From Nonomuraea rubra (lineage in GTDB: Bacteria; Actinomycetota; Actinomycetes; Streptosporangiales; Streptosporangiaceae), in assembly GCF_014207985.1 (NCBI RefSeq), contig NZ_JACHMI010000001.1, forward strand, positions 3,517,001-3,581,000: a stretch of DNA of 64,000 bases, read 5' to 3'. Positions 10,163 to 19,297 of the stretch are shown one piece after another; position 1 is the stretch's first letter; each line of letters opens with the position of its first letter. The notes under the pieces are model-generated. The model made no database searches. It was not told the DNA's origin and was given only the letters and a program-made list of their open reading frames with translations. A program made the translations under genes and the position numbers.

Positions 10163-10871
10163 GATGCTCCTGCAGCACCTCCCGGTAGCGGCGGTCGAAG
10201 GCGTCGTAGCGGGACCGTAGCGCGGCGCCCGGCCAGCCGTCCGGCAGCAGCTCGGCGGGCAGCAGCGGGTCGGCCAGCAGGTGCCGCAGCACGGCCGCGG
10301 AGACGAGGAAGCCCTCGGCCAGGCCCTGCGCGCCGTCGAGAGACCGTTCGAGGCGCCGCGCCTCGGCCGCCCAGCCGTCCAGGTCCCACAGCAGGGGAGT
10401 GGGGTCGCGGTGCGGGCGGCCGTCGATCAGCGTGCACTGCGCGGTGACGATCTCCGGCCAGGCGCCGCGGACCAGGTTCGCCGGGCGCAGCCAGGTGCCC
10501 TCGCGCAGCTCGGCCAGGCGCAGCGCGGTCATCGTGTGCCGGAGCGCGGCCCGGTCGGCGGGCGCGCGCCGCTCGGCGGTCACCACGGCCACCTCCCACG
10601 TGCCGTCCCACGGCCTCGTGTGCGGGTCGCGGCTCTCGTCCTGCCTGGCCTGGCGCTCGACGAGCCGCTGCGACAGCGTGTACTGCCCGCCGGCCTGCAG
10701 CAGGTCGCCGGCCGCGACCATGCGCGACAGCGCCACCCTGACCGTGCCCTCCGCGATGCCGAACAGCGCGCCGATGCGCACCAGGTGGCGGGCGGGCAGC
10801 CGGGGCGGGTGGCTGCCCAGCAGCGCGCTCAGCACCGCCGAACGCGCGCTCAGGCCATTACGCTCTTCCAT
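10152..10871 (-). CDS. PaaX family transcriptional regulator
   Basis: 239 residues from ATG 10871 (MEERNGLSARSAV); an upstream in-frame start would run into the operator. The N-terminal winged helix (ARHLVRIGALFGIAEGTVRVALSRMVAAG in shorthand, LVRIGALFGI then VRVALSRMV, about 32-58) and the conserved C-terminal W-D-x-W-x-V block (WDGTWEVAVV) are PaaX hallmarks. PaaX proteins respond to aryl- or acyl-CoA thioesters. It diverges from the acyl-CoA dehydrogenase at 10903 across 31 bp containing palindromes, so that gene is its probable target. Confidence 0.9.
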   Translation of the reverse strand: MEERNGLSARSAVLSALLGSHPPRLPARHLVRIGALFGIAEGTVRVALSRMVAAGDLLQAGGQYTLSQRLVERQARQDESRDPHTRPWDGTWEVAVVTAERRAPADRAALRHTMTALRLAELREGTWLRPANLVRGAWPEIVTAQCTLIDGRPHRDPTPLLWDLDGWAAEARRLERSLDGAQGLAEGFLVSAAVLRHLLADPLLPAELLPDGWPGAALRSRYDAFDRRYREVLQEHLRG

Positions 10872-10878
10872 CGCGTGT

Positions 10879-10902
10879 CGAGTATATGTAACACTCGCGA
10901 GT
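10879..10902. promoter_or_regulatory. Palindromic operator between paaX-type gene and acyl-CoA dehydrogenase
   Basis: CGAGT (10879-10883) is followed nine bases later by the perfect 10-bp palindrome ACTCGCGAGT (10893-10902). The first half-site therefore also pairs with the ACTCG arm as a wider dyad. The palindrome ends exactly one base before the ATG at 10903. The whole divergent gap is 31 bp, so both promoters must overlap this element. Binding by the PaaX-type protein is inferred. Confidence 0.65.
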
Positions 10903-12567
10903 ATGGGCCGGTATCTCATCGAACCGTTCGACCGCAGCGACCGCTACGCCACCGAGTCGTACCAGGGCGCCGCCGGGCGCAACTGGTGGCGCTGCGATCC
11001 CACGCTCCGCCTGCTCATGCGGCGGCACCTGGGTGACGGCTACGCCTGGGCGGAGCCGCGCCTCGACCGGCTGGGCGAGCTGATGGGCGGCCTCGTCGCC
11101 GCATGCGCCGAGGAGACCGACCGCAACCCGCCGCGGCTGGAGAAGTACGACAAGTGGGGCAGGGACGTCAGCCAAGTCGTCATGCCGCCGTCGTTCCACA
11201 CCGCCAGGCAGGCGCTGATGGCCGACAACTTCACCTCCCCGTCCTTCGCCGGGCAGGCCCGCGCGAACGGGGCCGATCCGTCCGCGCTGGGTGCCGCCTG
11301 GACGTACCTGCTCGACCAGGCCGACATCGGGATGGGCTGCGCGCTCGGCACGGGCGGGGACATGGTGGTCTCGCTCGCCGAGAAGCACGCGCCTCCGGAC
11401 GTACGCGACCGGGTGCGGGAGATCTTCGCCAACGGCTTCTACTCCGGCGAGGCCGCGCAACTGTTCACCGAGCGGACCGGCGGCTCCGACCTGGCGGCCC
11501 TGGAGACCGAGGCGGTGCCCGCCGGTGACGCATGGCTGCTGACCGGGTTCAAGTGGTTCGCCTCCAACGCCAACGGCTCGGCGTTCGTCGTGCTGGCCAG
11601 GCTGCCCGGAGGGGCCGTGGCACCGTTCCTGGTGTTGTGGGAGCGGCGCGACGGCAGCCGCAACGGGGTGCGCATCCGCAGGCTCAAGGACAAGCTCGGC
11701 ACCAGGTCCGTCGCCTCGGCCGAGGTCGAGCTCGCCGGCGCGGAGGCGTTCCTGCTGGCCGGCGAGGGCTCCGGCTCGGGGCTCGGCACGATGATGAAGC
11801 TCACCAACGCCTCCAGGCTCGGCGTGGCCATGATGGGCGTCGGCGTCGCCAGGCGGGCGCTGGTCGAGGCGCTCTGCTACGCCCGCGCCCGCGAGGCGTT
11901 CGGCCGGCCCCTCGCCGAGCAGCCGCTCATGCGGCGCAAGCTGAGCGAGCTGATCGTCGAGGTCGAGGCCGCGCAGGCGATGGTGTTCGACGGGCACGTC
12001 GGCCCCCGGCTGCGCCTGGCGCCCGCCCTGATCAAACTGCGCGCCGCCCGGCTCGGCGTGACCGCCGCCACCGACGCCATCGAGGTGCACGGCGGCAACG
12101 GCTACATCGAGCAGTGGCCGGTGGCGCGGCTGCTGCGCGACGCGCAGGTCAACCCGATCTGGGAGGGCGGCGACAACATCCTCTGCCTCGACGTGCGCCG
12201 CGCCATGCTCAAGGAACGCGCCCACCTGCCCTTCCTCGACCACCTGCGCGCCCTGGCCACCTCCGACCTGGTACGGACCCGCATCGACGACCTCACCAAG
12301 GCCATCGAGGCCTGGTCCGCGCTGGAACACGCGACGGCCGAGGCGCGCCTCTACCCGCTCGCGCAGTTCATGGCCGACGTCTACGCCGCCGCCCTGCTGG
12401 AGGACCAGGCCACGTGGGGGCTCGACGACGGCCGCAAGGCGCTCGTGGCCCGCCTGTACGCCGAGGCGCACCTGGTGGACCAGGGCCCGCTGCGCGGCCT
12501 CGACCGCCCCGCCGACGACCCCTTCGACGAGCTGCTCGCGGGGGCGTTCAGCGAAGCTGGCGGGTGA
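10903..12567 (+). CDS. Acyl-CoA dehydrogenase, AidB-like
   Basis: 554 residues. The flavoenzyme fold is indicated by FTERTGGSDL near 200, by FKWFASN, and by the C-terminal block VHGGNGYIEQWP...RDAQVNPIWEGGDNI near 395-425. The IWEG-x-x-N-I-x-C-L-D-V-x-R ending and the length beyond 500 residues match the AidB-like branch more than short-chain dehydrogenases. It uses FAD; the acyl substrate is unknown. No ribosome-binding site is visible before ATG 10903 because the operator occupies that space, so a leaderless transcript is likely. The gene is probably controlled by the divergent PaaX-type repressor. Confidence 0.87.
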   Translation: MGRYLIEPFDRSDRYATESYQGAAGRNWWRCDPTLRLLMRRHLGDGYAWAEPRLDRLGELMGGLVAACAEETDRNPPRLEKYDKWGRDVSQVVMPPSFHTARQALMADNFTSPSFAGQARANGADPSALGAAWTYLLDQADIGMGCALGTGGDMVVSLAEKHAPPDVRDRVREIFANGFYSGEAAQLFTERTGGSDLAALETEAVPAGDAWLLTGFKWFASNANGSAFVVLARLPGGAVAPFLVLWERRDGSRNGVRIRRLKDKLGTRSVASAEVELAGAEAFLLAGEGSGSGLGTMMKLTNASRLGVAMMGVGVARRALVEALCYARAREAFGRPLAEQPLMRRKLSELIVEVEAAQAMVFDGHVGPRLRLAPALIKLRAARLGVTAATDAIEVHGGNGYIEQWPVARLLRDAQVNPIWEGGDNILCLDVRRAMLKERAHLPFLDHLRALATSDLVRTRIDDLTKAIEAWSALEHATAEARLYPLAQFMADVYAAALLEDQATWGLDDGRKALVARLYAEAHLVDQGPLRGLDRPADDPFDELLAGAFSEAGG

Positions 12568-14524
12568 TCGACGGGTCCGTGATCGCGGTGTCGGCGGCCA
12601 GCAGGAACGCCTTCGACAGGATGACCGACAGCATGCCGCCGTCCTCCTCGAACGGCAGGAACACCTGGTCGCCGCCACCACCGGGGACGATGCACAGGTA
12701 GGCGTCGTTGGGCTCCATGAGGATGTTGCCTGAGCCCAGGTGGATCCTGTACGCGCGCAGATCGCCCTCGACGCGCAGGAACCGGCCGGACAGCGTGCAC
12801 CGGCCGGCGATGGCCAGGCGGGGCAGCAGCCGGGCCAGCACGTCGCGGCGCATCTCGGCCGTCTCGCTGAGCTCGCCGAACCCGTACGACTCCCAGTACT
12901 CGCCGTGCCCCTCCGGGTCCAGCCCGGTGGAGGTGACGCCGACGGCCAGGTCGGCGTCGCGCAGCGCCTCCGACAGCGTCAGCGGAGGCACCTCGGCCAG
13001 GGGGACGCGGCGGCCCTCCGCCGTGAAGTGCAGATCGCCGCTGACGCAGATCGAGACGGTGCCGCCGCCGTCGCGGTCGATGGAGTCCTCGTCGAGGTGG
13101 AAGTCCCAGTGCGCGGTCAGGCCGCCGGGCAGCTCCTTGGTGGCCTCGCTCACGCCGGAGCCGTACAGCCAGCCCCAGTGGCCCAGCGACAGGCCGGTCC
13201 AGCCGCGCTCGGACAGCAGCGCCTTGGCCTGGCCGTAGCGCAGCAGGTGGCGGGCGAAGCGGCGGGAGTGGTCGCGCGTCCGCTCCTCGGCCGGGGTGAG
13301 CAGGTAGACCTCGCGGAAGGCCTGCTTGAACGGCTGGCGCAGGTCGTTCGCGACGAGGTGGTCACGCCAGGCGCGCACCTCCTCCGCGCTGTGCGCGATG
13401 GGGTGCCAGAGCACGACGGGCGTGCCGGGGGAGGGCCGGACGCGCCGGCCCGCCGGATCGGCCAGCTCCCACTCCCCGTCCATCCGCACCGGCAGCCCGG
13501 CGGGGCCGTCAAGGACCTTCCAGATCAGGTTGCGGGCGGACGCGCCGGTGACCGGGTGGTCCAGGTAGTACGCGCACACGTCCCGCCACTGCCAGCCCCG
13601 CTCGGTGGCCAGCGCCCGCTCGACCCGGAACCGTTCGGCGGCCAGGACCTTCCTCAGCTGCTTGGCGGTGGCCCTGAACCCGGCGAGCAGCTCCCGGTCG
13701 ACGCTCTTCGGGATCGTCCTGCGGCCCTCGAAGGTGATCCGCCCGTTCACCGACAGGCACAGCCCCTGCTCGGTACGGGTGCCGTCGGGGCCGAGCCCGA
13801 ACGTGGGCACGCTGCGCTCCAGCAGCTGCTCGGGGGAGAGCCCCGCCCGCTCGCCGACCTCGGCCAGCGTGCGGTTCACCGCCGTGAGGATTGTCTTCTT
13901 GCGCGCCTTGGCCTGCACGCGGGCGAGCTGCGCGACCACGTCCAGGCCGCCGTGCCTGGCCAGCACGCCGATCGCGGCGTTGGCCAGCAGCTCGCTGCGC
14001 GCGTGCGCGCCCGAGCCGCCGACGCCCGTGCCCGTCGTCACGGCCACGTCGCCGAGCAGCGGAACCACCCACGGCTCGTCGATCAGCTCGCAGGTCCACA
14101 CCACGCCGCGCAGCGTCGTGGCGGTGCTCTTCCGCAGGAAGACGGTCTCGCCGTACGCGCGCGAACGCCGGATCGCCGTCTCGCGATGGGCGGCGAGCTC
14201 CCGCAACACGTCGGGGATCACCTCGACGGCCTCCTCTGTCAGCAGCTCCTTGGCCTCCCACATCCATCGCAGGCCGGGCCTGGACTCGACGGCGGTGGCC
14301 CAGTGCAGCAGCAGCGGCCGCACCTGCGGGCACCCGAGCCGGGGCGCCAACCCGCCGAGCAGCCGGGCGGCGAGCGGATCCTCCTCCCCCAGCACGTCGC
14401 GGACCGCTCCGGCCGGGTCGTCCGTCCCCGGCCCGGCCAGCGTCACCAGCACCCGTTCGCCGATGAGGTCCGACGCCCGCGGCCGGTAGCGGCGTAACCA
14501 GACGTGGTCATCCTGAGCGTCCAT
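12548..14524 (-). CDS. DUF4132 domain-containing protein
   Basis: 658 residues from ATG 14524. The C-terminal half contains the DUF4132/MolR-type core: ELLAGFRATAKQLRK near 320, YYLDHPVTG near 368, LIWKV and WHPIAHS near 425. The N-terminal part is an alpha-helical, HEAT-like region. The family function is not established; MolR was named from molybdate-related phenotypes but a role is not proven. The 3' end overlaps the convergent dehydrogenase by 20 bases. Confidence 0.75.
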   Translation of the reverse strand: MDAQDDHVWLRRYRPRASDLIGERVLVTLAGPGTDDPAGAVRDVLGEEDPLAARLLGGLAPRLGCPQVRPLLLHWATAVESRPGLRWMWEAKELLTEEAVEVIPDVLRELAAHRETAIRRSRAYGETVFLRKSTATTLRGVVWTCELIDEPWVVPLLGDVAVTTGTGVGGSGAHARSELLANAAIGVLARHGGLDVVAQLARVQAKARKKTILTAVNRTLAEVGERAGLSPEQLLERSVPTFGLGPDGTRTEQGLCLSVNGRITFEGRRTIPKSVDRELLAGFRATAKQLRKVLAAERFRVERALATERGWQWRDVCAYYLDHPVTGASARNLIWKVLDGPAGLPVRMDGEWELADPAGRRVRPSPGTPVVLWHPIAHSAEEVRAWRDHLVANDLRQPFKQAFREVYLLTPAEERTRDHSRRFARHLLRYGQAKALLSERGWTGLSLGHWGWLYGSGVSEATKELPGGLTAHWDFHLDEDSIDRDGGGTVSICVSGDLHFTAEGRRVPLAEVPPLTLSEALRDADLAVGVTSTGLDPEGHGEYWESYGFGELSETAEMRRDVLARLLPRLAIAGRCTLSGRFLRVEGDLRAYRIHLGSGNILMEPNDAYLCIVPGGGGDQVFLPFEEDGGMLSVILSKAFLLAADTAITDPSITRQLR

Positions 14525-14682
14525 CGGCCATCCTGTCCCGTTTGTCGTGTCGGACGATGACGATCATCCAACAGCACGCGCCCGTCTCCTGACGCAGGCG
14601 GCCTGGCCCGTTCCCCGGCATCGACGTACGCTCTGCACGTTCCCCGAGGAGAGCCACCGCACGTTCCCCCGAGGAGGGCCGC

Positions 14683-15432
14683 ATGACCGTACGCGTGGAG
14701 CGCCAGGGCCCGGTCACCACCGTGGTGATCAGCAGGCCCGAGGCGCGCAACGCCGTCGACCGCAAGACCGCCGACGCGCTGACCGAGGCGTTCCGTGACT
14801 TCGAGTGCTCCGACGCCGCCGTGGCGGTGTTGTGGGGCGAGGGCGGCACGTTCTGCGCAGGCGCCGACCTCAAGTCGCTCGACAACCACGTCGGCGAGGA
14901 GGGCGACGGGCCGATGGGGCCGACGCGGCTGCGCCTGAGCAAGCCGGTCATCGCCGCCGTCTCCGGGCACGCCGTGGCCGGCGGGCTGGAGCTGGCACTC
15001 TGGTGCGACCTGCGGGTGATGGAGGAGGACGCGGTGTTCGGGGTGTTCTGCCGGAGGTGGGGCGTGCCGCTCATCGACGGCGGCACCGTACGGCTGCCGC
15101 GGCTCATCGGCACGTCGCGGGCGCTGGACATGATCCTCACGGGCCGGCCCGTCGGGGCGCCCGAGGCGTACGCGTGGGGGCTGGCCAACCGGCTCGTGCC
15201 CGCAGGCACCGCCAGGCGGCACGCGGAGGCGCTGGCGGGGGAGCTGGCGCGGTTCCCGCAGGAGTGCCTGCGCGGCGACCGGATGTCGGTGCTGGAGCAG
15301 GACGGCCTGGAGGAGGTCGAGGCGATGCGGAACGAGCTGCGCCACGGCCTGGTGTCGCTGCCGGACGCGTCGGACGGCGCGGCCCGCTTCGCCGCGGGCG
15401 CCGGCCGCCACGGCTCCTTCCACGACCGCTGA
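14683..15432 (+). CDS. Enoyl-CoA hydratase/isomerase (crotonase family)
   Basis: 249 residues with a good Shine-Dalgarno (GAGGAGG). Crotonase motifs include ISRPEARNAVD near 17, GTFCAGADLK near 56-65 (first oxyanion hole) and SGHAVAGGLELAL near 91-104. The catalytic region VFCRRWGVPLIDGGTVRLPR is shortened here to WGVPLIDGGTVRLPR, near 127. Both oxyanion-hole segments are intact. It should act on an acyl-CoA in beta-oxidation or a related pathway. It is followed by a short GC-rich tandem repeat. Confidence 0.88.
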   Translation: MTVRVERQGPVTTVVISRPEARNAVDRKTADALTEAFRDFECSDAAVAVLWGEGGTFCAGADLKSLDNHVGEEGDGPMGPTRLRLSKPVIAAVSGHAVAGGLELALWCDLRVMEEDAVFGVFCRRWGVPLIDGGTVRLPRLIGTSRALDMILTGRPVGAPEAYAWGLANRLVPAGTARRHAEALAGELARFPQECLRGDRMSVLEQDGLEEVEAMRNELRHGLVSLPDASDGAARFAAGAGRHGSFHDR

Positions 15433-15435
15433 ACG

Positions 15436-15479
15436 GCGCCCCCGCTGCGCCCCCGCTGCGCCCCCGCTGCGCCCCCGCA
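15436..15479. repeat. Four tandem 11-bp units just after a stop codon
   Basis: Four contiguous copies of GCGCCCCCGCT start three bases after the TGA of the crotonase gene; the fourth has A for T at its last base. The array is not part of either flanking gene. Confidence 0.9.
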
Positions 15480-15568
15480 GCGCTCCCGCGGCGCTTCCAC
15501 GGATCCCTCGCTGAAGCTGTGACCGGCGTTCCCAGGGGTTGTCGGTCGGCCCGCGTATCGTGACCTTC

Positions 15569-16771
15569 ATGCCTGACATCGAGGTCGCCGGGCGCGAGGT
15601 CCGGATCACCAGCCCCGACAAGGTGGTCTTCCCGCAGTCCGGCCGCACCAAGCTCGACCTGGTCCGGTTCTACCAGGCCGTGGGGGAGGCTGCGCTGCGC
15701 GGCGTGCACGGGCGGCCGATGGTGCTCAAGCGGTTCGTGCACGGCATCGAGCAGGAGGCGTTCTTCCAGAAGCGGGCCCCGGCCAAGCGGCCCGACTGGA
15801 TCGAGGTGGCCGAGCTGAAGTACCGCTCGGGGCTGAGCGCCGAGGAGGTGGTCTGCACCGACCTGGCGCAGCTCCTGTGGGTGGTCAACCTCGGCTGCGT
15901 CGACCTCAACCCGCACCCGGTGCGCTCCGACGACCTGTCCAGGCCCGACGAGCTGCGCATCGACCTCGATCCCGTGCCGGGCGTCGAGTGGGCCGACGTG
16001 CTGCGCACGGCGCAGGTGGCCAGGGAGGTGCTGGCGGACCACGGGCTCGTGGCCTGGCCCAAGACGTCCGGTTCGCGGGGGTTCCACGTCTACGCCCGGA
16101 TCGAGCGGCGCTGGCCGTTCGCGAAGGTGCGCAAGGCGGCCGAGACGGTGGCGCGCGAGGTGGAGCGGTGCGCGCCCGACCTGGCGACCAGCCGGTGGTG
16201 GAAGGAGGAGCGGCACGGCGTGTTCGTCGACTTCAACCAGAACGCCTACGACCGCACGGTCGCCTCCGCCTACTCCGTCCGCGCCGTCCAGGACGCCCGC
16301 GTGTCCACCCCGCTGACCTGGGACGAGGTGCCGGGCTGCCGGCCCGAGGCGTTCACCATCGACACCGTGCCGCAGCGGCTGGCCGAGCGCGGCGACCCGT
16401 GGGAGGACATGGACCTGCACCCCGGCTCCCTCGACGGGCTGCTGGAGCTGGCCGAGGAGCTGGGCCCGGCCCCCAAACCGCCGAAGGGCAGCGGGCGCAG
16501 GCAGCAGACGATGCCGGTGATCGAGATCGCCAGGGCGGAGCACAAGGACGAGGCGATGGCGGGGTTCGAGCGGTGGAAGGCCCGCCACCCCGAGGTCGCC
16601 GCCCGGTTGGAGCCCGCCGACGTGCTGGTGGACGGCATGCGGGGGCGCAGCAGCGTGTGGTACCGCATCCGCGTCAACCTCCAGCACGTCCCGGAGGCCG
16701 AGCGGCCGCCGCAGGAGCCGCTGGAGGTCGACTACGACCCGTGGGGGCGCGACACGGGCTCAGCCTCCTGA
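15569..16771 (+). CDS. LigD-type NHEJ polymerase/primase domain protein
   Basis: 400 residues from ATG 15569 (MPDIEVAG), preferred over an upstream in-frame ATG because the family begins this way. It is a stand-alone archaeo-eukaryotic primase-like polymerase domain. The metal-binding pair is Asp132/Asp134 (IDLDP), the SGSRGFH motif is at 167-173 and the third acidic residue is Asp221 (VDFNQN). Such domains fill gaps with ribonucleotides at double-strand breaks together with Ku and a ligase. No Ku, ligase or phosphoesterase gene is within the window. The stop codon lies inside a 28-bp tandem repeat. Confidence 0.88.
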   Translation: MPDIEVAGREVRITSPDKVVFPQSGRTKLDLVRFYQAVGEAALRGVHGRPMVLKRFVHGIEQEAFFQKRAPAKRPDWIEVAELKYRSGLSAEEVVCTDLAQLLWVVNLGCVDLNPHPVRSDDLSRPDELRIDLDPVPGVEWADVLRTAQVAREVLADHGLVAWPKTSGSRGFHVYARIERRWPFAKVRKAAETVAREVERCAPDLATSRWWKEERHGVFVDFNQNAYDRTVASAYSVRAVQDARVSTPLTWDEVPGCRPEAFTIDTVPQRLAERGDPWEDMDLHPGSLDGLLELAEELGPAPKPPKGSGRRQQTMPVIEIARAEHKDEAMAGFERWKARHPEVAARLEPADVLVDGMRGRSSVWYRIRVNLQHVPEAERPPQEPLEVDYDPWGRDTGSAS

Positions 16772-16842
16772 GGTCCAAGGCGCGGGCTCGGCGTCCCGGG
16801 ATCCAAGGCGCGGGCTCGGCGTCCTGAGGTCAGCGTCCCGAG
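16756..16842. repeat. 28-bp tandem repeat spanning two convergent gene ends
   Basis: TCCAAGGCGCGGGCTCGGCG occurs at 16774 and again at 16802, a 28-bp period. The 3' end of the plus-strand gene (GGGCTCAGCCTCCTGA, 16756-16771) is a degenerate copy including its stop. The end of the convergent gene contains another partial copy (AGCGTCCCGAG, 16832-16842). Confidence 0.85.
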
Positions 16843-18257
16843 ATCAGGTTCGCCAGGCGCGCGTACGCCGACGTCGTGGCGCCGCGTTCGTTCTCGTGGC
16901 GGTCGGCGGCGCGGAACAGCGCGTAGATGAGCTGCACCCCCGCCCACCGCAGCGGCTCCGGCTCCCACTGCCGGACCTGCCGCCCCACCCACGGCAGCCC
17001 CGTCAGTTCCGTCTCGCGCCGCAGCACCAGGTCGCGCAGGGTGCGGCCGGCCAGGTTGGTGGTGGTGACGCCGCTGCCGACGTAGCCGCCGGCCCAGCCG
17101 AGGCCGCTGGCGTGGTCGAGGTGCACGGTCGAGCACCAGTCGCGCGGCACCGCCAGCACCCCGCACCACGCGTGCTGGACGCGGACGTCGGCGGCGGCGG
17201 GGAAGAGCTTGACGAGCATGCGCCACAGCAGCGCGACCGTCTGTGCCTGGGTGGCGCCGCGCCGGTCGGTGCGGGAGCCGAAGCGGTACGGCACGCCGCG
17301 CCCGCCGATCGCGATCCGGTCGTCGGCCGTGCGCTGGGCGTAGACGTAGGCGTGGGCCTCGTCCTCCAGCAGCTCGTTGCCCTGCCAGCCGATGTGCTTC
17401 CACACGTCGGCGGGCAGCGGCTCTGTGATGATCATGGAGCTGTTCATCGGCAGCCACTGCCGGTGCTGGCCGGCCAGGCCGGCGGTGAAGCCCTCGGTGG
17501 CGCGGATGACGTACTCGGCCGAGACGACGCCGCGCGTGGTGACCGCCGACGCCCTGCCCTGCTCCCTGGGCCGGATCTCGGTCACCGTGGTGTCCTCGAA
17601 GAGGTCAACGCCCAGCCGTTCCACCACGGCGGCCAGCCCGACGGCCAGCTTGGCGGGCTGGATGCGGGCGCAGTGGGGCGAGTACGACGCCTCCAGCGCC
17701 CCCGCCACCTGCACGCGCTCGCGCTGCTCGTCGCGGCCGAGCAGCCGTACGTCGTCCTCGCCGTACCCCCAGGCCCGCAGGTCGGCGACCCCGGCGCGCA
17801 GGCGGCGGCGCTGGGCCGGGTTGGTGGCGACGTGGATGAGCCCGCCCTTGTGCACGTCGGCGTCGATGCCCTCGGCGCGGGTCACCTCGATGACCTCGTC
17901 CACGGACCGGAACATGGCCCGCTGCAGGTCGATCATGGCCTGCCGGCCGCGTGCCTTGGCGTGCCGCTTGCGCGACCCGGCGAACTCGGCGGAGAGCCAC
18001 CCGCCGTTGCGCCCCGACGCGCCGAACCCGGCGAACTCCTTCTCCAGGATGGCGATCCGCAGCCCGGGGTCGGCCTGCTTGAGGTAGTACGCGGTCCACA
18101 GCCCGGTGTAGCCGCCGCCGACGATGGCGACGTCGTACTCGCGGGGCCCCGGCAGCGCCGGCCGCCGCCGGGGCAGGCCGATCTGCCGGTACCAGTAGGA
18201 GACCCCGCCGTTGGCGAAGTCCTCGGACAGCGGAATACCTCTCATCACCGGACACAT
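16830..18257 (-). CDS. FAD-dependent oxidoreductase (DAO family)
   Basis: 475 residues from ATG 18257; ATG 18245 is an equally possible start. The dinucleotide-binding motif AIVGGGYTGLWTAYYL is at about 44-59 and ASGRNGGWLS near 80-89, as in gamma-glutamylputrescine oxidase-like DAO proteins. The C-terminal GGYVGSGVTTTNLAGR completes the FAD site. It should oxidise an amine or amino-acid derivative with release of H2O2; the substrate is not evident. The same-strand NAD-binding gene lies 59 bp upstream, so a shared transcript is possible. Its stop falls within a tandem repeat. Confidence 0.85.
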   Translation of the reverse strand: MCPVMRGIPLSEDFANGGVSYWYRQIGLPRRRPALPGPREYDVAIVGGGYTGLWTAYYLKQADPGLRIAILEKEFAGFGASGRNGGWLSAEFAGSRKRHAKARGRQAMIDLQRAMFRSVDEVIEVTRAEGIDADVHKGGLIHVATNPAQRRRLRAGVADLRAWGYGEDDVRLLGRDEQRERVQVAGALEASYSPHCARIQPAKLAVGLAAVVERLGVDLFEDTTVTEIRPREQGRASAVTTRGVVSAEYVIRATEGFTAGLAGQHRQWLPMNSSMIITEPLPADVWKHIGWQGNELLEDEAHAYVYAQRTADDRIAIGGRGVPYRFGSRTDRRGATQAQTVALLWRMLVKLFPAAADVRVQHAWCGVLAVPRDWCSTVHLDHASGLGWAGGYVGSGVTTTNLAGRTLRDLVLRRETELTGLPWVGRQVRQWEPEPLRWAGVQLIYALFRAADRHENERGATTSAYARLANLISGR

Positions 18258-18316
18258 CTTCTAATAACAGACAGAAAGCAACAAGGCGGCGAAGTGTAAT
18301 AAAACTGGACGTCCGG

Positions 18317-19210
18317 CTAGCTTCGTGTCGGGCGTTCGTACCCCTCATCGCCCCCGTATACGTGCAGGTCAGGGTCCTGCTCCGGCTGGGTGGCCGGGCT
18401 GGTGGGGGAGGCGGTGTGCTCGGAGGCGAAGTCGTCCGACAGGACCGGGGGCGGCGGCATGAGGTAGTCGTGCCAGGTGATCTCGCCCTTGGGTGCCGCG
18501 TCGGTGGTGAGGTCGCCCGCGCGCTGCGCCGCGTACAGGCGGCCCGGATAGCGTACGGGCAGGCAGGCCCGGCGCAGCCCCGAGGCGCGCAGCCAGGTCC
18601 TGACCAGTTCCTCGGTGTTCAGGACCTGGGGGCCGCCGTACTCGATCTCCCGGTGCGCGGGCCCCGCGCTGAGCAGGGCGGCGGCGCGCGTGGCCACCTC
18701 GCCCGTGTGCACCGGCTGCCAGGGCAGCGACCGGTCCACGGGCAGCACGGGCAGCGACGCGTAGTCGCGCAGCCGGCGGTGCAGCCACTGGTGGAACGGG
18801 GTGGCGCGGAGGATCGTCCAGCCCAGCCCGCTCTCCTGGACCAGCAGCTCGGCCTCCAGCTTGTGCCACAGGTGGCCGTAGGCGGCGCGGTCGGCGCCGA
18901 CCATCGAGGTGAACAGCACGTGCGGCACCCCGGCCGCATGCGCGAGGATCATCAGCGTCCTGGTGCCGGGCACGTCCACCGCGCCGCGCCCCCTGCGGCC
19001 GCTGGTGGCCAGGTGGGCGATCGCCTCCACGCCGTCCACGGCCTCCCTGACGCCGTTGCCGGAGATGAGGTCGCCCCACACCCACTCCACGTTGCCGCGG
19101 TCGTCCCGCTTGGTACGGCTCAGCGCCCGCACCTCGTGACCCGCCTTGAGCAGCGCGGGCACCAGTGCCCCGCCCAGCGTGCCGGTGGCTCCTGTGACCA
19201 GAATGCGCAT
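18317..19210 (-). CDS. NAD(P)-binding NmrA/SDR-like protein
   Basis: 297 residues. The N-terminal Rossmann motif TGATGTLGG at 6-14 and HVLFTSMVGADRAAYGHLWHK near 97-117 (quoted here as two parts: HVLFTSMVGA and YGHLWHK) are typical of atypical SDRs. The catalytic Tyr/Lys pair is replaced by a more variable pattern, so a redox-sensing or isomerase role is possible. The last 45 residues are low-complexity proline/serine-rich. It diverges from the ThDP enzyme at 19298. Confidence 0.8.
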   Translation of the reverse strand: MRILVTGATGTLGGALVPALLKAGHEVRALSRTKRDDRGNVEWVWGDLISGNGVREAVDGVEAIAHLATSGRRGRGAVDVPGTRTLMILAHAAGVPHVLFTSMVGADRAAYGHLWHKLEAELLVQESGLGWTILRATPFHQWLHRRLRDYASLPVLPVDRSLPWQPVHTGEVATRAAALLSAGPAHREIEYGGPQVLNTEELVRTWLRASGLRRACLPVRYPGRLYAAQRAGDLTTDAAPKGEITWHDYLMPPPPVLSDDFASEHTASPTSPATQPEQDPDLHVYGGDEGYERPTRS

Positions 19211-19297
19211 GCGGGTCCCCTACCCGCCAAATTCGAGAAATGTCAATGAATTCCGGTTCCGCGTCTGCGCGCGGCAGAGCGGGGTAGGGCCGCACAC

